Of a stretch of DNA of 64,000 nucleotides, positions 26,485-37,042 are shown one piece after another. The DNA is taken from contig JALXXC010000002.1 of assembly GCA_025144245.1 (NCBI GenBank), forward strand, positions 1 through 64,000. The letters are read 5' to 3'. Source of the stretch: Corynebacterium sp. p3-SID1145 (GTDB lineage Bacteria > Actinomycetota > Actinomycetes > Mycobacteriales > Mycobacteriaceae). The notes beneath the pieces were generated by a model that was given only the letters and a program-made list of their open reading frames with translations, was not told where the DNA came from and ran no database searches. Each line of letters opens with the position of its first letter. The stretch's first letter is position 1. The position numbers and the translations under genes were made by a program.

Positions 26485-27733
26485 CCGCCTCGACCCCGGC
26501 ACGCCCTCTCCCACCCGCCGCCAGTTCCTGCGCGGCGTCGGAGTCGCCGGCGCAGCGACCGCGGTTGTGGCGGGGGCGAGCGCTTGCGGGGATGAGGGTG
26601 GCGTCGATAAGCCTGCTGACGCGTGGCCCGGACAAGGAACCGCGGACGACAATGCGACGGTCGCGTTCGACGGTGAGCACCAGGCGGGAATTGCGACGCC
26701 GGAGCAGTCGTTCTGCAAGCTCATCGCGTTCACCGTCAAGGACGGTAAGAACACGCGGGAAGACATGGTGCGCCTCATGCGCCTGTGGACCGACGACGCA
26801 CGACGCATGTGCGGCGGCCGCGCAGGGCTCGCCGACCTCGAGCCGGAGAACCTGCGCTCGACCGCGAACCTCACCATCACCGTCGGGTACGGCCGCAGCC
26901 TGCTGGACAAGCTCGACCTCACGGGCGATGCGCCCGAATGGCTAACTGACCTGCCCGAATACAGCCGTGACGAACTCCGCGATGAATGGTCCGGCGGCGA
27001 TATCTGCCTGCAGATCTGCGCCGACGACCGCTTCACCGTCGCCCACGCTGCACGCTTCATGGTCAAAGGCGCGCGCAGCTACACGGACGTCGCATGGGTT
27101 CAAGACGGCTTCCTCCACGCCCGCGGCTCCATCCAGCAAGGCGAAACGCCGCGCAACCTCTTCGGCCAACTCGACGGAACCGGCAACCCGAGCATCGAGG
27201 AATTCGACGACGTCGTCTGGATCGACGACGGCCCCGCGTGGGTGAAGGGCGGGACGGCGATGGTGGTGCGTCGAATAGCAATGCTTCTCGACGAATGGGA
27301 CATCCTCGACCGCCCCTCCCGCGAGGTCGTCTCCGGGCGGCGCCTCGACAACGGCGCCCCGCTGGGCGGCACCGACGAATTCGACGCGCCCGACTTGGAG
27401 GCGCGCGACGAGTACGGCTTGCCCGTCATCGACCCCAACTCGCACATGGCGCGCGCCAAGTCCGCCGACCCCACCGAGCGGATCTTCCGCCGCCCGTACA
27501 ACTACGACATGCCGCCGGGCCCCGATTCCCGCGGCACGTCCAACGCGGGTCAGATGTTCATCTGCTTCCAAAAAGACCCGCGCACCCAGTTCAACTCCAT
27601 TCAGCAAAGGCTCGATAGCGCTGACCGGCTCAACGAATGGATCACCCACATCGGCTCCGCCGTCTTCGCCGTCCCCCACGGCACCGCCGACGGCGAATAC
27701 TGGGGGCAGGACCTCTTCGGCGCGCGCGGGTAG
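26432..27733 (+). CDS. Tat-exported DyP-type haem peroxidase
   Basis: This dye-decolourising peroxidase has a twin-arginine signal SPTRRQFLRGVGVAGA (about residues 26-50). The cleavage region GASACG could even be a lipobox. The DyP motif GQLDGTGNP (GxxDG, catalytic Asp) is at about 248, and NSHMARAKS (about 338) holds the probable proximal haem His. It has 433 residues. GTG at 26432 is used, but GTG at 26453 is equally possible; both overlap the upstream copper-chaperone gene. Its TAG stop lies inside the -10 of the next gene. It carries one repeated 11-mer just after the signal peptide (26602-26612). Confidence 0.9.
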   Translation: MKRTTQAVSTIPTGSTTSRLDPGTPSPTRRQFLRGVGVAGAATAVVAGASACGDEGGVDKPADAWPGQGTADDNATVAFDGEHQAGIATPEQSFCKLIAFTVKDGKNTREDMVRLMRLWTDDARRMCGGRAGLADLEPENLRSTANLTITVGYGRSLLDKLDLTGDAPEWLTDLPEYSRDELRDEWSGGDICLQICADDRFTVAHAARFMVKGARSYTDVAWVQDGFLHARGSIQQGETPRNLFGQLDGTGNPSIEEFDDVVWIDDGPAWVKGGTAMVVRRIAMLLDEWDILDRPSREVVSGRRLDNGAPLGGTDEFDAPDLEARDEYGLPVIDPNSHMARAKSADPTERIFRRPYNYDMPPGPDSRGTSNAGQMFICFQKDPRTQFNSIQQRLDSADRLNEWITHIGSAVFAVPHGTADGEYWGQDLFGARG

Positions 27734-27736
27734 AGT
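27731..27736 (+). promoter_or_regulatory. -10 box TAGAGT overlapping the DyP stop codon
   Basis: TAGAGT begins with the TAG stop of the peroxidase gene and lies 9 nt before the next ATG, so that gene probably has its own leaderless promoter. Confidence 0.5.
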
Positions 27737-27745
27737 TACCCCTCG

Positions 27746-29017
27746 ATGAAATCGCTTTCTTTCGCGACCCTGTTCGCCGCGCTGTCCGGCTTCGTGGTTC
27801 TCTGGGTCGCATCCTGGTCCCTCGACGCGGGCACCCAGATGCCGCTGTTCCAGGCGTACTGGAGCTTGTTCTTCGCCTCGGCCGGCTTCATCGACGGCAT
27901 CACGCAGGAGACCACCCGCGCTGTCGCTTCCGCACGCGAACGCGGGGTGCGCGGGTCGGCGAGCCCGTGGCTCCTCGCCGGGATCGCTGCTGCGGCGGTC
28001 GCCGCGTTGACTCTGGCTGCCGGCGTCGCCGCGATGGGGCACCTTGTTCCGCCGACCCCCCGCCTGGCCACCGCCCTGCTGGTGTTCGGCCTGGGCAGCT
28101 ATGTTTTTCAGGCTGTCCTCTCCGGCATCCTGAGCGGCGCAGGTCTGTGGAACCAGTACGCCGGCCTCGTCGCCCTCGACTCCGGGATCCGTCTCGTGCT
28201 CGCGTGCGTCGCCTGGGCCGCCGGTTGGGGTCTGCCCGCGTTCTTGGCCATCACTGTGATCGGCGCGGCTTCGTGGGTGGCGGTCCTGGCTTCGTCGGGG
28301 CAGGCCCGCGGGCAGATCCGCGCAGCCCTCGACGTCGACCGTGCGGTCTTCGTCCGCCGCGTCCTATCCGCCGTCCTGGCCACCGGTGCCTCCGCCCTAC
28401 TGATCACGGGTTTCCCCGCCATGACCACCGCGGCGTTCGCCGCCGGTGCCGGGGCAGACATGGGCTCGGGCGTAGGCGCAGACGCGGGCACAGGCTCTGT
28501 CACTGGTGCCGCAGTCGCCGCCGTCAACCAGGCCGTCCTGCTGACCCGCGCCCCGGTGCTCGTCCCGCTGCAGCGCTTCCAGTCCGCGCTCGTGGTGCGT
28601 TTCGTGGAACAGCGCAGCCGCATCTATTCATCGCTGGCCGTCCCCATCGGCGCGATCCTCAGCGTCGGCGCGGTCGGCTTCGTGGCTGCGTGGCTGGTGG
28701 GGCCGTGGATCCTGCGGGCCTTCTTCCCGCCCGAGCTGTTCGTCCCCGGTGTCCCCCTCGGGCTGCTGACCTTCGCCTCCGCGATCATGGGTGCCCTCAT
28801 CATCACGGGCACAGCGGTGTTGGCGCTGGAACAGCACACCTGGTACGTCGCCGGCTGGGTCACCGGCGCGGCCGCCGCCTTCGGCCTTCTCTTCGCGCTG
28901 CCTGCAACGCTCGGCACAGGGGTGACCGCCACTGTGATCCTTGCGCTCACTGTCGGGCCGCTCGTCGGCGCGGCAGTCCACCTGGCGGGGCTCGCGGGCG
29001 CAGCGCGCCATGCCTGA
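27746..29017 (+). CDS. Polytopic membrane protein, flippase-like, of the rhamnose cluster
   Basis: This 423-residue integral membrane protein has about ten hydrophobic segments rich in Ala, Gly and Val and no catalytic motif. Its N-terminus (MKSLSFATLFAALSGFVVLWV) and helix layout resemble polysaccharide exporters of the Wzx/MOP type. In M. tuberculosis a comparable membrane gene (Rv3630) sits beside the GT2/DUF2304 pair Rv3631-Rv3632, and both partners occur downstream here. A role in moving polyprenyl-linked sugars across the membrane is plausible but inferred. Length and topology are the only direct evidence. Confidence 0.6.
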   Translation: MKSLSFATLFAALSGFVVLWVASWSLDAGTQMPLFQAYWSLFFASAGFIDGITQETTRAVASARERGVRGSASPWLLAGIAAAAVAALTLAAGVAAMGHLVPPTPRLATALLVFGLGSYVFQAVLSGILSGAGLWNQYAGLVALDSGIRLVLACVAWAAGWGLPAFLAITVIGAASWVAVLASSGQARGQIRAALDVDRAVFVRRVLSAVLATGASALLITGFPAMTTAAFAAGAGADMGSGVGADAGTGSVTGAAVAAVNQAVLLTRAPVLVPLQRFQSALVVRFVEQRSRIYSSLAVPIGAILSVGAVGFVAAWLVGPWILRAFFPPELFVPGVPLGLLTFASAIMGALIITGTAVLALEQHTWYVAGWVTGAAAAFGLLFALPATLGTGVTATVILALTVGPLVGAAVHLAGLAGAARHA

Positions 29018-30100
<1,083 letters not shown>

Positions 30101-30110
30101 AGTGTTGGGC

Positions 30111-31451
30111 ATGCCGGACACAAGCACGCCTATCGACGGCCTCACAGTCCACCGTCTTGAACTCCACGGCGACAACCGCGGGTGGTTCAAGGAGAATTGG
30201 GCGGGCACACCAACGCTGCGGGTGGAGCAGAACAACGTGAGCTTCAACGCGTCGCGGGGAGCGACGCGGGGGATGCACGCGGAGCCGTGGGATAAGTACG
30301 TGTCGGTAGCCACGGGGCGCGTGTACGGCGCGTGGGTGGACATGCGCGAGGGTTCGGAGACGTACGGTGCGACATTCGGTTGCGAGATCGGCCCGGATAC
30401 GGCGGTCTTCGTGCCGCGCGGGGTGGCGAACGGCTTCCAGGCGCTCGAGGACTCCACGACGTACATCTACCTGTGCAATGCGCGCTGGTCGCCGGATGCT
30501 CGTTACGCGTTCTGCTCGTACAAGGAGATCGACTGGCCGCTCGAGCCCACAGAAGTTTCGCCCAAGGATCTCACCCATCCGCCGCTTATCGACGCCTCCC
30601 CTGTCCCTCCCCGCCGTCCCCTCATCCTCGGGGCGAACGGTCAGTTGGGGCGCGCTTTGCGGGAACTGCTGCCGGACGCGGAGTTCTGCGGGCACTCCGA
30701 CTTCGATCTGACGTGGCCGGTGGAGAAGATGCTAAAAAGCCGGGATTGGTCGCAGTACTCGGCAATCATCAATGCGGCGGCGTTCAATGACGTCAATGGG
30801 GCTGAGACCGCTGAGGGAAGAACGGCTGCGTGGGGAGTCAACGCCCTTGGGCCGGCGAAGCTGGCGCAGGTCGCAAACAGGTACGACCTGACATTGGTGA
30901 ATGTTTCCACCGACTACGTCTTCGACGGCACGGCGGCCGAACACACCGAAGCTGAGGTGCCGAGTCCGTTGGGGGTGTACGGGGCGTCGAAAAGCGCGGG
31001 CGAAGCCGCAGCTGCGGCGGCACGCAAGCACTACATTGTGCGTACGAGCTGGGTCTTCGGCGACGGCGGCAATTTCATGGCCACGATGGCTCGGCTCGCG
31101 CGCGAGGGTGTCTCGCCGAAGGTGGTCAACGACCAGCGCGGCCGCCCGACATGGGCGGAGGACCTGGCGAAAGGGATCGTGCACTTGCTCGAGACGGGTG
31201 CAGAGTACGGCATTTACAACATCACCTCCTCCGGCGACGCCGCCACGCGCGACGAGATCGCCATGGCCGTGTACGTCGCCACCGGTGCCGACCCGGCCGA
31301 CGTCCACCCCGTCAGCTCCGCCGACTACCAGGCCGAGTTCGGCCCCGAAGCACCGCGGCCGGCCGAGTCCACGCTGACGCTGGACAAGATCGAAGCCACC
31401 GGGTTCACCCCGACGAACTGGCGCGTGGCACTCGCCTTGTACATCGGTTAG
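30111..31451 (+). CDS. rmlCD: Fused dTDP-4-dehydrorhamnose 3,5-epimerase / reductase RmlCD
   Basis: This bifunctional enzyme completes dTDP-L-rhamnose. Residues 1 to about 155 are an RmlC cupin (DNRGWFKENWAG, RGMHAEPWDKYV). A short linker, PPLIDASPVPPRR, contains a copy of the repeated 11-mer (30584-30594). Residues about 170-446 are RmlD, with LGANGQLGRALREL (NAD(P) site) and YGASKSAGE (YxxxK). The fusion is typical of Corynebacterium. The RmlC half uses the usual active-site His in GMHAEPW. It is leaderless from TAGAGT 7 nt upstream. Confidence 0.94.
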   Translation: MPDTSTPIDGLTVHRLELHGDNRGWFKENWAGTPTLRVEQNNVSFNASRGATRGMHAEPWDKYVSVATGRVYGAWVDMREGSETYGATFGCEIGPDTAVFVPRGVANGFQALEDSTTYIYLCNARWSPDARYAFCSYKEIDWPLEPTEVSPKDLTHPPLIDASPVPPRRPLILGANGQLGRALRELLPDAEFCGHSDFDLTWPVEKMLKSRDWSQYSAIINAAAFNDVNGAETAEGRTAAWGVNALGPAKLAQVANRYDLTLVNVSTDYVFDGTAAEHTEAEVPSPLGVYGASKSAGEAAAAAARKHYIVRTSWVFGDGGNFMATMARLAREGVSPKVVNDQRGRPTWAEDLAKGIVHLLETGAEYGIYNITSSGDAATRDEIAMAVYVATGADPADVHPVSSADYQAEFGPEAPRPAESTLTLDKIEATGFTPTNWRVALALYIG

Positions 31452-31478
31452 GCTGCTGGCCCCGCTAGAATCCCAACC

Positions 31479-32342
31479 ATGAAGGGCATCATTCTCGCCG
31501 GCGGGTCGGGCACTCGGCTGTACCCGATCACCAAGGGCATCTCGAAGCAGCTCATGCCCATCTACGACAAGCCGATGATCTACTACCCGCTGTCTACACT
31601 GATCAGCGCGGGGATCCGGGAGATCCTGATCATCACCACCCCGGAGGACCAGGACGCGTTCAAACGCCTGCTCGGCGACGGCTCCTCCTGGGGCCTCATG
31701 CTCGACTACGCCGTCCAACCCTCCCCCGACGGCCTCGCCCAGGCCTTCATCATCGGGGAGGACTTCATCGGCGGGGACTCCGTCGCCCTCGTGCTCGGCG
31801 ACAATATCTTCGACGGCGCTGAACTGTCCCGCCTCATGGGCGACGCTTACGACCCCGACGGCGGCGCCATCTTCGCCTACGAAGTCTCCGACCCTGAACG
31901 TTACGGTGTGGTCAGCTTCGACGAACACGGCACCGCAACCGCCATCGAGGAAAAACCTGCCGACCCGAAGTCTAATTTCGCGGTGGTAGGCCTGTACTTC
32001 TACGACAACGACGTGGTCGACATCGCCAAGACCATCACCCCGTCGGAGCGCGGCGAGCTCGAGATCACCAGCGTCAACGAGACCTACCTGCGCCGCGGCG
32101 ACCTCAAGGTCCACCGGCTCCACCGCGGCGACGTGTGGTTGGATACCGGCACCATCGACTCCATGAGTGAAGCCAGCTCGTACGTCGAAGTGATCCAGAA
32201 GCGCACCGGCACCGTCATCGGCTCACCCGAAGTCGCCGCCTACCGCCAAGGCTTCATCGACGCCGCCGCCCTGGAAGACCTCGCCGAGCCGATGTTCAAA
32301 TCCGGCTACGGCCACTACCTCATCGACGCAGCACGGGAGTGA
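31479..32342 (+). CDS. rmlA: Glucose-1-phosphate thymidylyltransferase RmlA
   Basis: RmlA makes dTDP-glucose from dTTP and glucose 1-phosphate, the first rhamnose step. The 287-residue protein opens with [18 protein letters not shown] (nucleotide-binding loop) and [19 protein letters not shown]. The metal/catalytic Asp is in VLGDNIFDG (about 108) and the acceptor-site [10 protein letters not shown] is at about 222. TAGAAT (31466-31471) precedes the ATG by 7 nt. The stop overlaps the next gene as GTGA, so the glycosyltransferase is translationally coupled. Confidence 0.95.
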   Translation: MKGIILAGGSGTRLYPITKGISKQLMPIYDKPMIYYPLSTLISAGIREILIITTPEDQDAFKRLLGDGSSWGLMLDYAVQPSPDGLAQAFIIGEDFIGGDSVALVLGDNIFDGAELSRLMGDAYDPDGGAIFAYEVSDPERYGVVSFDEHGTATAIEEKPADPKSNFAVVGLYFYDNDVVDIAKTITPSERGELEITSVNETYLRRGDLKVHRLHRGDVWLDTGTIDSMSEASSYVEVIQKRTGTVIGSPEVAAYRQGFIDAAALEDLAEPMFKSGYGHYLIDAARE

Positions 32343-33181
32343 ACGTGAACAACCAACCCGAGCACAACGACCGGAGTGAGCTCCGCTCCGGTGCCGTCAC
32401 CGTCCTCATGTCGGTCTACCGCAACACCACGGCCGAGGAGCTCGCCCACGCCCTGGACAGCATTGCCGCCCAGACACGCCCGCCGGAGAGGGTGCTGGTG
32501 GTGAAGGACGGGCCGGTGGAAGGGGACGTCGATAAGCTGCTGTCGTCCGTGGACACCGTGACGCTGCCCGACAACCGCGGACTCGGCATCGCGCTGCGCG
32601 AGGGACTGGCGGACGTGGACACGGAATACGTCGCCCGGCTCGACTCGGACGACGCCGCCTTCCCCGAGCGGCTGGAAAAGCAGCTGGCCTTCATGGCCGA
32701 GCACCCCGAGATCTCCGTGCTCGGAACCGCCATGCAGGAGTTCGACGGCGACTCCTTCGGCGGCGTGCGCCGCTTGCCGGAAAACCACGACGCGATCGCG
32801 CGGTACGTGAAAATCAACTCGCCCATGAACCACCCGTCGGTTCTCATGCGCGTCGCCGACATCCGCGATGTCGGGGGCTACCGCCCCATGCACAACATGG
32901 AGGACTACGACCTGTGGGCGCGCCTCGTCGCCGGCGGCAAGAAGCTCCACAACCTACCGGAACCCCTTACCTACTTCCGCGTGAACGACGCCCAGCTCAA
33001 ACGCCGCACCACCCCCGAAACGCGGCGCGCCGAACGCGAAATGCAACGCGCGCTCATCAGCTATGGGCTCATCTCGCAGTCGCGCGCCGCCGCGAACTAC
33101 CTCGCCCGCAACCTCTACCGCGCCCTCCCCTTGAGCGCGATGCGGCGCGTTTACTCCCGCTTATTCCACCGCGGGGACTAG
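32339..33181 (+). CDS. Family 2 glycosyltransferase
   Basis: This is a 280-residue cytosolic GT-A (GT2) enzyme. [16 protein letters not shown] is at about residue 20, the metal-binding [13 protein letters not shown] at about 100 (DxD-type), and the probable acceptor loop [18 protein letters not shown], with the catalytic ED, at about 185. There are no membrane helices, so it acts at the inner face on a lipid or glycan acceptor. Its location after rmlA suggests rhamnosyl or galactosyl transfer, but this is inference. GTG at 32339 overlaps the rmlA stop (GTGA); GTG at 32345 is an alternative. One 11-mer repeat lies at 32527-32537. Confidence 0.85.
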   Translation: MNVNNQPEHNDRSELRSGAVTVLMSVYRNTTAEELAHALDSIAAQTRPPERVLVVKDGPVEGDVDKLLSSVDTVTLPDNRGLGIALREGLADVDTEYVARLDSDDAAFPERLEKQLAFMAEHPEISVLGTAMQEFDGDSFGGVRRLPENHDAIARYVKINSPMNHPSVLMRVADIRDVGGYRPMHNMEDYDLWARLVAGGKKLHNLPEPLTYFRVNDAQLKRRTTPETRRAEREMQRALISYGLISQSRAAANYLARNLYRALPLSAMRRVYSRLFHRGD

Positions 33182-33184
33182 AGT
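33179..33184 (+). promoter_or_regulatory. -10 box TAGAGT overlapping the upstream glycosyltransferase stop codon
   Basis: This is the third case in which a TAG stop (33179-33181) supplies the first half of a TAGAGT box. The ATG of the next gene follows after 7 nt. Confidence 0.55.
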
Positions 33185-33191
33185 TCCGTTC

Positions 33192-33893
33192 ATGACCCAG
33201 CAGCGCCCCTTCGACGACACATGGCTCGTCGTACCCTGCTACAACGAAGGACCCGTCATCGGGGATGTGCTGCGGAACGCCCTGCAGACCTTCCCCAATA
33301 TCGTCGCCGTCAACGATGGCTCCGTCGACAACTCCGCCGCCGACATCCACGCCGCTGGCGCGCACCTGGTCAACCACCCAGTCAACCTCGGCCAAGGCGC
33401 GGCGATCCAGACAGGTGTCGAGTACGCGCGGGCGCAGCCGGGAGCGAAATACTTCGTCACCTTCGACGCCGACGGGCAGCACCAGGTGCACGATGTCGTG
33501 CGCATGGTGGAGAGGCTCAGGACGGAACCGGTGGACATCATCGTCGGCACGCGTTTCGCCGACGGTTCCGGCACCGACAACGTCCCCTGGATCAAGCGCG
33601 TCGTGCTCAAAACCGTCGTGTTCCTGTCCCCGCGCAACCGCAAGCTCGGGCTCACCGACGCCCACAACGGTCTCCGCGCCTTCAACTCCAAAGTGGCAGC
33701 CGAGATTAATATCCGCATGAACGGCATGTCCCACGCCTCCGAGATCGTCACCATGATGGACAAACAGAACTGGCGCGTCGCCGAGGAACCCGTGGACATC
33801 CTCTACACCGACTACTCCATGTCCAAGGGGCAGTCGCTGGTCAACGGCGTGAATATTCTCGCCGACGGACTCGTCGCCAGGAGGCTCCCATGA
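33192..33893 (+). CDS. DPM1-like family 2 glycosyltransferase (polyprenyl-phosphate sugar synthase type)
   Basis: This 233-residue GT2 protein has TWLVVPCYNEGPVI, VAVNDGSVDNS, FDADGQHQVHDV (DxD, about 95) and VGTRFADGSG. It lacks membrane helices and is followed with a 4-bp overlap by a DUF2304 membrane protein. The same pair in M. tuberculosis (Rv3631 PpgS with Rv3632) makes a polyprenyl-phospho-amino-sugar for arabinogalactan decoration. A polyprenyl-phosphate glycosyltransferase role is therefore likely here, but the sugar is not known. It is leaderless from TAGAGT. Confidence 0.85.
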   Translation: MTQQRPFDDTWLVVPCYNEGPVIGDVLRNALQTFPNIVAVNDGSVDNSAADIHAAGAHLVNHPVNLGQGAAIQTGVEYARAQPGAKYFVTFDADGQHQVHDVVRMVERLRTEPVDIIVGTRFADGSGTDNVPWIKRVVLKTVVFLSPRNRKLGLTDAHNGLRAFNSKVAAEINIRMNGMSHASEIVTMMDKQNWRVAEEPVDILYTDYSMSKGQSLVNGVNILADGLVARRLP

Positions 33894-34330
33894 TCCAGAT
33901 TCTCTTGCTGATCGCCGCGACAGCACTAGTCCTGTACTTCTTCACCAACCGCAAAAAGGCCAACGCGAAGGCGTGGGTGAAACTCGGCTTCCTCGTCCTG
34001 GTGATCGCCGCGGTGTGGGCGATTCTGCGACCCGACGACCTGACCATCCTGGCGAAATGGCTCGGAGTCGACCGCGGCACCGACCTGATGCTGTACACGC
34101 TGATCATCGCGTTCTTCTTCACCACGATGTCCACGTGGGTGCGATTCCGCGAGCAGGAGCTCCGCTACGCGCGCCTCGCCCGGGCGGTAGCCCTGCAGAA
34201 CGCGGTGCCGCCGGCCGCCCCGGCACCGCTTCCGGGGGCACAGGGTGCGCAAGGTGCTCAGGGCCCCCAAGGCACCCAAGGCGCCCAGGGTACCCTGGAT
34301 GCGCGTTCGCAGGGTCCGCAGCAAAATTAA
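33890..34330 (+). CDS. DUF2304 membrane protein with collagen-like tail
   Basis: This 146-residue protein has three membrane segments (about residues 2-18, 30-47 and 64-84), a DUF2304 core and a tail of Gly-x-x repeats. From about residue 113 the tail reads GAQGAQGAQGPQGTQGAQG, then GTLDARSQGPQQN. The core matches partners that boost adjacent GT2 polyprenyl-phosphate synthases. The ATG overlaps the upstream gene by 4 bp, consistent with a complex. The collagen-like tail is unusual for the family, and its low-complexity DNA repeat could vary in length. Confidence 0.8.
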   Translation: MIQILLLIAATALVLYFFTNRKKANAKAWVKLGFLVLVIAAVWAILRPDDLTILAKWLGVDRGTDLMLYTLIIAFFFTTMSTWVRFREQELRYARLARAVALQNAVPPAAPAPLPGAQGAQGAQGPQGTQGAQGTLDARSQGPQQN

Positions 34331-34357
34331 CGCAACAGCCGACTAAGCTTGGTGCCC

Positions 34358-35233
34358 ATGAGCGCGAACTCGAGCGAGGACAACAAGAACAGCCGCGGCG
34401 GGTCGAAGGTGCCCCCTGTGATGTGGGCTTTCACCGCCGTTCTGGCACTGGGTACCGGTGTGGGCGGCTACATCGTCGGCGACCACCAGGGCCACGAGCG
34501 TGCCACGAACGAGATCGCCTCCGGCCAGCACTTAGCCGATGACGCGTCCGCGCCAGTCACCGAGATCCCGGAGGATGCCAAGCCGGGCACCGAATTCACC
34601 GAGGCACAGGCCAACGAAGAAGCCGCCATGATTCACGGCCCGGGCGCGGAGGTCACCTCGCGCAAGGATATTTCCAATTCTGCCCGCCGCGACCCGAACG
34701 ACCCGTTCGCAGTCGGTGCTGTGGACGCCCCGGTGGTCATCGCCGAGTTCACGGACTGGGACTGCCCTTTCTGCATCCGCCACACGGTCCAGACGGAGCC
34801 GGAGCTGATGAAGGAGTACGTCGATAAGGGCTACGTGCGCATCGAGTGGAACGACATGCCGATCAACGGTGACTCGGCGGAAGCGGCCGCGCGGGCCGGC
34901 CGTGCGGCCGCCGAACAGGGCAAATTCGCAGAGTACAAGGAGGCGTACTTCGCCGAAGCGGGCAAGGTGGACGGCCACCCGGGCTACGACATCGAGGACT
35001 TCGTGGGCTTCGCCGAAGAGGCGGGTGTGCCGGACATCGAGAAATTCCGCGCCGATGCCACCAGCGACAAATACGACAAGGCGCTCGACGAAGCCCTCGA
35101 CTACGCGCAGGGCCTGGGCATCACGGGGACACCGGGCTTCATCGTCAACAACGAGTTCATCGGCGGCGCGCTGCCGATCGAGGACTTCCGCAAGGTCATC
35201 AACAGCGAGCTGAAGAAGACGGTCCAGAGCTAG
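34358..35233 (+). CDS. DsbA-family thioredoxin-fold protein, membrane anchored
   Basis: This 291-residue envelope thiol-disulfide oxidoreductase has an N-terminal anchor at about residues 20-42 (VMWAFTAVLALGTGVGGYIV). A spacer follows, then a DsbA/thioredoxin_4 domain with the active site FTDWDCPFCIRHT (CPFC, about 142). The cis-Pro segment GITGTPGFIVNN is near 260. It likely introduces disulfides in exported proteins. The ATG at 34358 follows TAAGCT by 8 nt and is preferred to an in-frame start three codons earlier. Confidence 0.9.
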   Translation: MSANSSEDNKNSRGGSKVPPVMWAFTAVLALGTGVGGYIVGDHQGHERATNEIASGQHLADDASAPVTEIPEDAKPGTEFTEAQANEEAAMIHGPGAEVTSRKDISNSARRDPNDPFAVGAVDAPVVIAEFTDWDCPFCIRHTVQTEPELMKEYVDKGYVRIEWNDMPINGDSAEAAARAGRAAAEQGKFAEYKEAYFAEAGKVDGHPGYDIEDFVGFAEEAGVPDIEKFRADATSDKYDKALDEALDYAQGLGITGTPGFIVNNEFIGGALPIEDFRKVINSELKKTVQS

Positions 35234-35255
35234 GAACTGCGGCTAGTATCGGCGC

Positions 35256-35876
35256 CTAGTAGCCGCGCCGGATCCACTCCTCGAGGTGGGGCGCCTCCGC
35301 ACCGACGGTGGTGCTGTCGCCGTGGCCGGTGCGCACTCGGGTCTCGGGCGGCAGGTCGAGAACCGACTTCTGCAGTGATTCGATGATGGTGTCGAAGGAG
35401 GAGAAGCTCCGTCCAGTCGCACCGGGGCCGCCTTGGAATAAGGTGTCGCCGGAGAAGAGTTCACCGGCTTCCTCGGCGTAGAGCACCACGGAGCCCGGCG
35501 AGTGGCCGGGGGTGGACAGAACTTTGAGTTCGGTGCCGGCGATGGTGAAGATCTGGCCGTCGGAAAGCGGCTCGAAAGGTTCTTGCGGGTTCGCCTCGCC
35601 CCAGAGCATGTCGTCGCCGGGGTGGAGGTAGACGGGGGCGTCGACAAGCTTGCTCAAAAGCGGCGCGGCGTCGACATGGTCGTTGTGGCCGTGGGTGGCG
35701 ACGATGGCTGTGACCTTCCGGTCCCCTACGGCTTTCGCGATTGCTTCGGCGTCGTGCGCGGCGTCGATGATGAGGACCTCGGAGTCGTCGCCGACGATCC
35801 AGACGTTGTTGTCCACTTCCCATTCGCCGCCGTCGAGCTTGAACAGGCCGGAGGTGACTACGTTCTCGATCTTCAT
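35256..35876 (-). CDS. Metallo-beta-lactamase fold hydrolase paired with MscR
   Basis: This 206-residue MBL-fold hydrolase has the metal motif THGHNDHVDAAP (about residue 60), TPGHSPGSV (about 122) and FSGDTLFQGGPGATG (about 142), as in glyoxalase II-type enzymes. It starts 8 bp after the mycothiol-dependent formaldehyde dehydrogenase gene with AAGGAG as ribosome-binding site. It probably hydrolyses the S-formylmycothiol or a related thioester made by that enzyme (inference from the operon). Confidence 0.88.
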   Translation of the reverse strand: MKIENVVTSGLFKLDGGEWEVDNNVWIVGDDSEVLIIDAAHDAEAIAKAVGDRKVTAIVATHGHNDHVDAAPLLSKLVDAPVYLHPGDDMLWGEANPQEPFEPLSDGQIFTIAGTELKVLSTPGHSPGSVVLYAEEAGELFSGDTLFQGGPGATGRSFSSFDTIIESLQKSVLDLPPETRVRTGHGDSTTVGAEAPHLEEWIRRGY

Positions 35877-35884
35877 GGTGCTCC

Positions 35885-37018
35885 TTAGAGTTCGACGACA
35901 GAGCGCAGCACGTCGCCCTGCTTCATTTTGGTGAAGGCGGATTCGATGTCGCCGAGGCCGATGCGTTCGGAGACGAATTCCCCGAGCGGGAACCTTCCGT
36001 CGAGGTGGAGGTCGACGTAGGTGGGGAAGTCGCGTTCGGGCAGGCAGTCGCCGTACCAGGCGGGCTTGATGGAGCCGCCGCGCGCGTAGAGGTCGATGGC
36101 GGGGATGTCCACGTGGTCGGTCTGGTTGGGCACGCCGACCATGACCATGCGCCCGGCGAGGTCGCGGGAGTAGAACGCTTGCCGCCAGGTGGGCTGGATG
36201 CCGACGGCATCGATGGTGACATCGGGGCCGTAGCCGCCGGTGAGTTCGCGGACGCGGTCGATGACCTCGTCTTCGCTCATGTCTTTACTGCAGAGCGCGT
36301 CGGTGGCGCCGAAACGCTCGGTGGCGGCATCGCATTTGCGCTTGTCGACATCCACCGCCACGACCTTCCGCGCCCCCGCCAGAGCGGCGCCGGCGACGGC
36401 GGCCAAGCCGACTCCCCCGAGGCCGAAGACGGCGACGGTCTCTCCGCGCTGGATGTCGCCGGTATTCACCGCGGCGCCGAGGCCGGCCATGATGCCGCAG
36501 CCCAGAAGCCCTGCGGCGGCGGGGTCTTCATCGGGGTTCACCTTGGTGCACTGCTTTTCGTGCACGAGGGTTTTCTCGGCGAAGGAGCCGATGCCGAGGG
36601 CGGGTGTGAGGGGCGTGCCGTCGCCAAGCGTCATGCTCTGCGAGGCGTTGTGGGTGGCAAAGCAGTTCTTCGTGTCGCCCTTGCGGCACGCGCGGCATTC
36701 GCCGCACACCGCACGCCAGTTGAGCACGACGAAATCGCCGGGGGCGACGTGCGTGACGTCTTCTCCGACTGTCTCGACGGTGCCGGCGGTTTCGTGGCCG
36801 AGGAGGAACGGGTACGCGTCCTCGATATCGCCGTCGCGGTACGCCAGGTCCGTGTGGCACACACCGGTGGCCTGGACCTTCACAACGACATCGTTGGGAC
36901 CCGGGGCGGGGATCACGATATCCGCGATCTCCACGTCCGCGCCCTTCTCGCGGGCAATGACACCGGAGACGGTCTGGGCTCCGGGCTTGCGGTCGTTGGT
37001 CTGCTCGTTATTCGTCAT
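35885..37018 (-). CDS. mscR: S-(hydroxymethyl)mycothiol dehydrogenase
   Basis: This zinc- and NAD-dependent class III-type alcohol dehydrogenase oxidises S-hydroxymethylmycothiol (formaldehyde detoxification) and can reduce S-nitrosomycothiol. The catalytic zinc ligands are [10 protein letters not shown] (about residue 55) and GHE, and the structural zinc lies in [15 protein letters not shown] (about 100). NAD-binding [12 protein letters not shown] is at about 197. The length of 377 residues and the [14 protein letters not shown] segment fit the mycothiol class. TAGCCT (37026-37031, reverse) is 7 nt before the ATG, so it is leaderless. It forms an operon with the MBL hydrolase. Confidence 0.93.
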   Translation of the reverse strand: MTNNEQTNDRKPGAQTVSGVIAREKGADVEIADIVIPAPGPNDVVVKVQATGVCHTDLAYRDGDIEDAYPFLLGHETAGTVETVGEDVTHVAPGDFVVLNWRAVCGECRACRKGDTKNCFATHNASQSMTLGDGTPLTPALGIGSFAEKTLVHEKQCTKVNPDEDPAAAGLLGCGIMAGLGAAVNTGDIQRGETVAVFGLGGVGLAAVAGAALAGARKVVAVDVDKRKCDAATERFGATDALCSKDMSEDEVIDRVRELTGGYGPDVTIDAVGIQPTWRQAFYSRDLAGRMVMVGVPNQTDHVDIPAIDLYARGGSIKPAWYGDCLPERDFPTYVDLHLDGRFPLGEFVSERIGLGDIESAFTKMKQGDVLRSVVEL

Positions 37019-37042
37019 GCCCCACAGGCTAGCGAAGATTCA

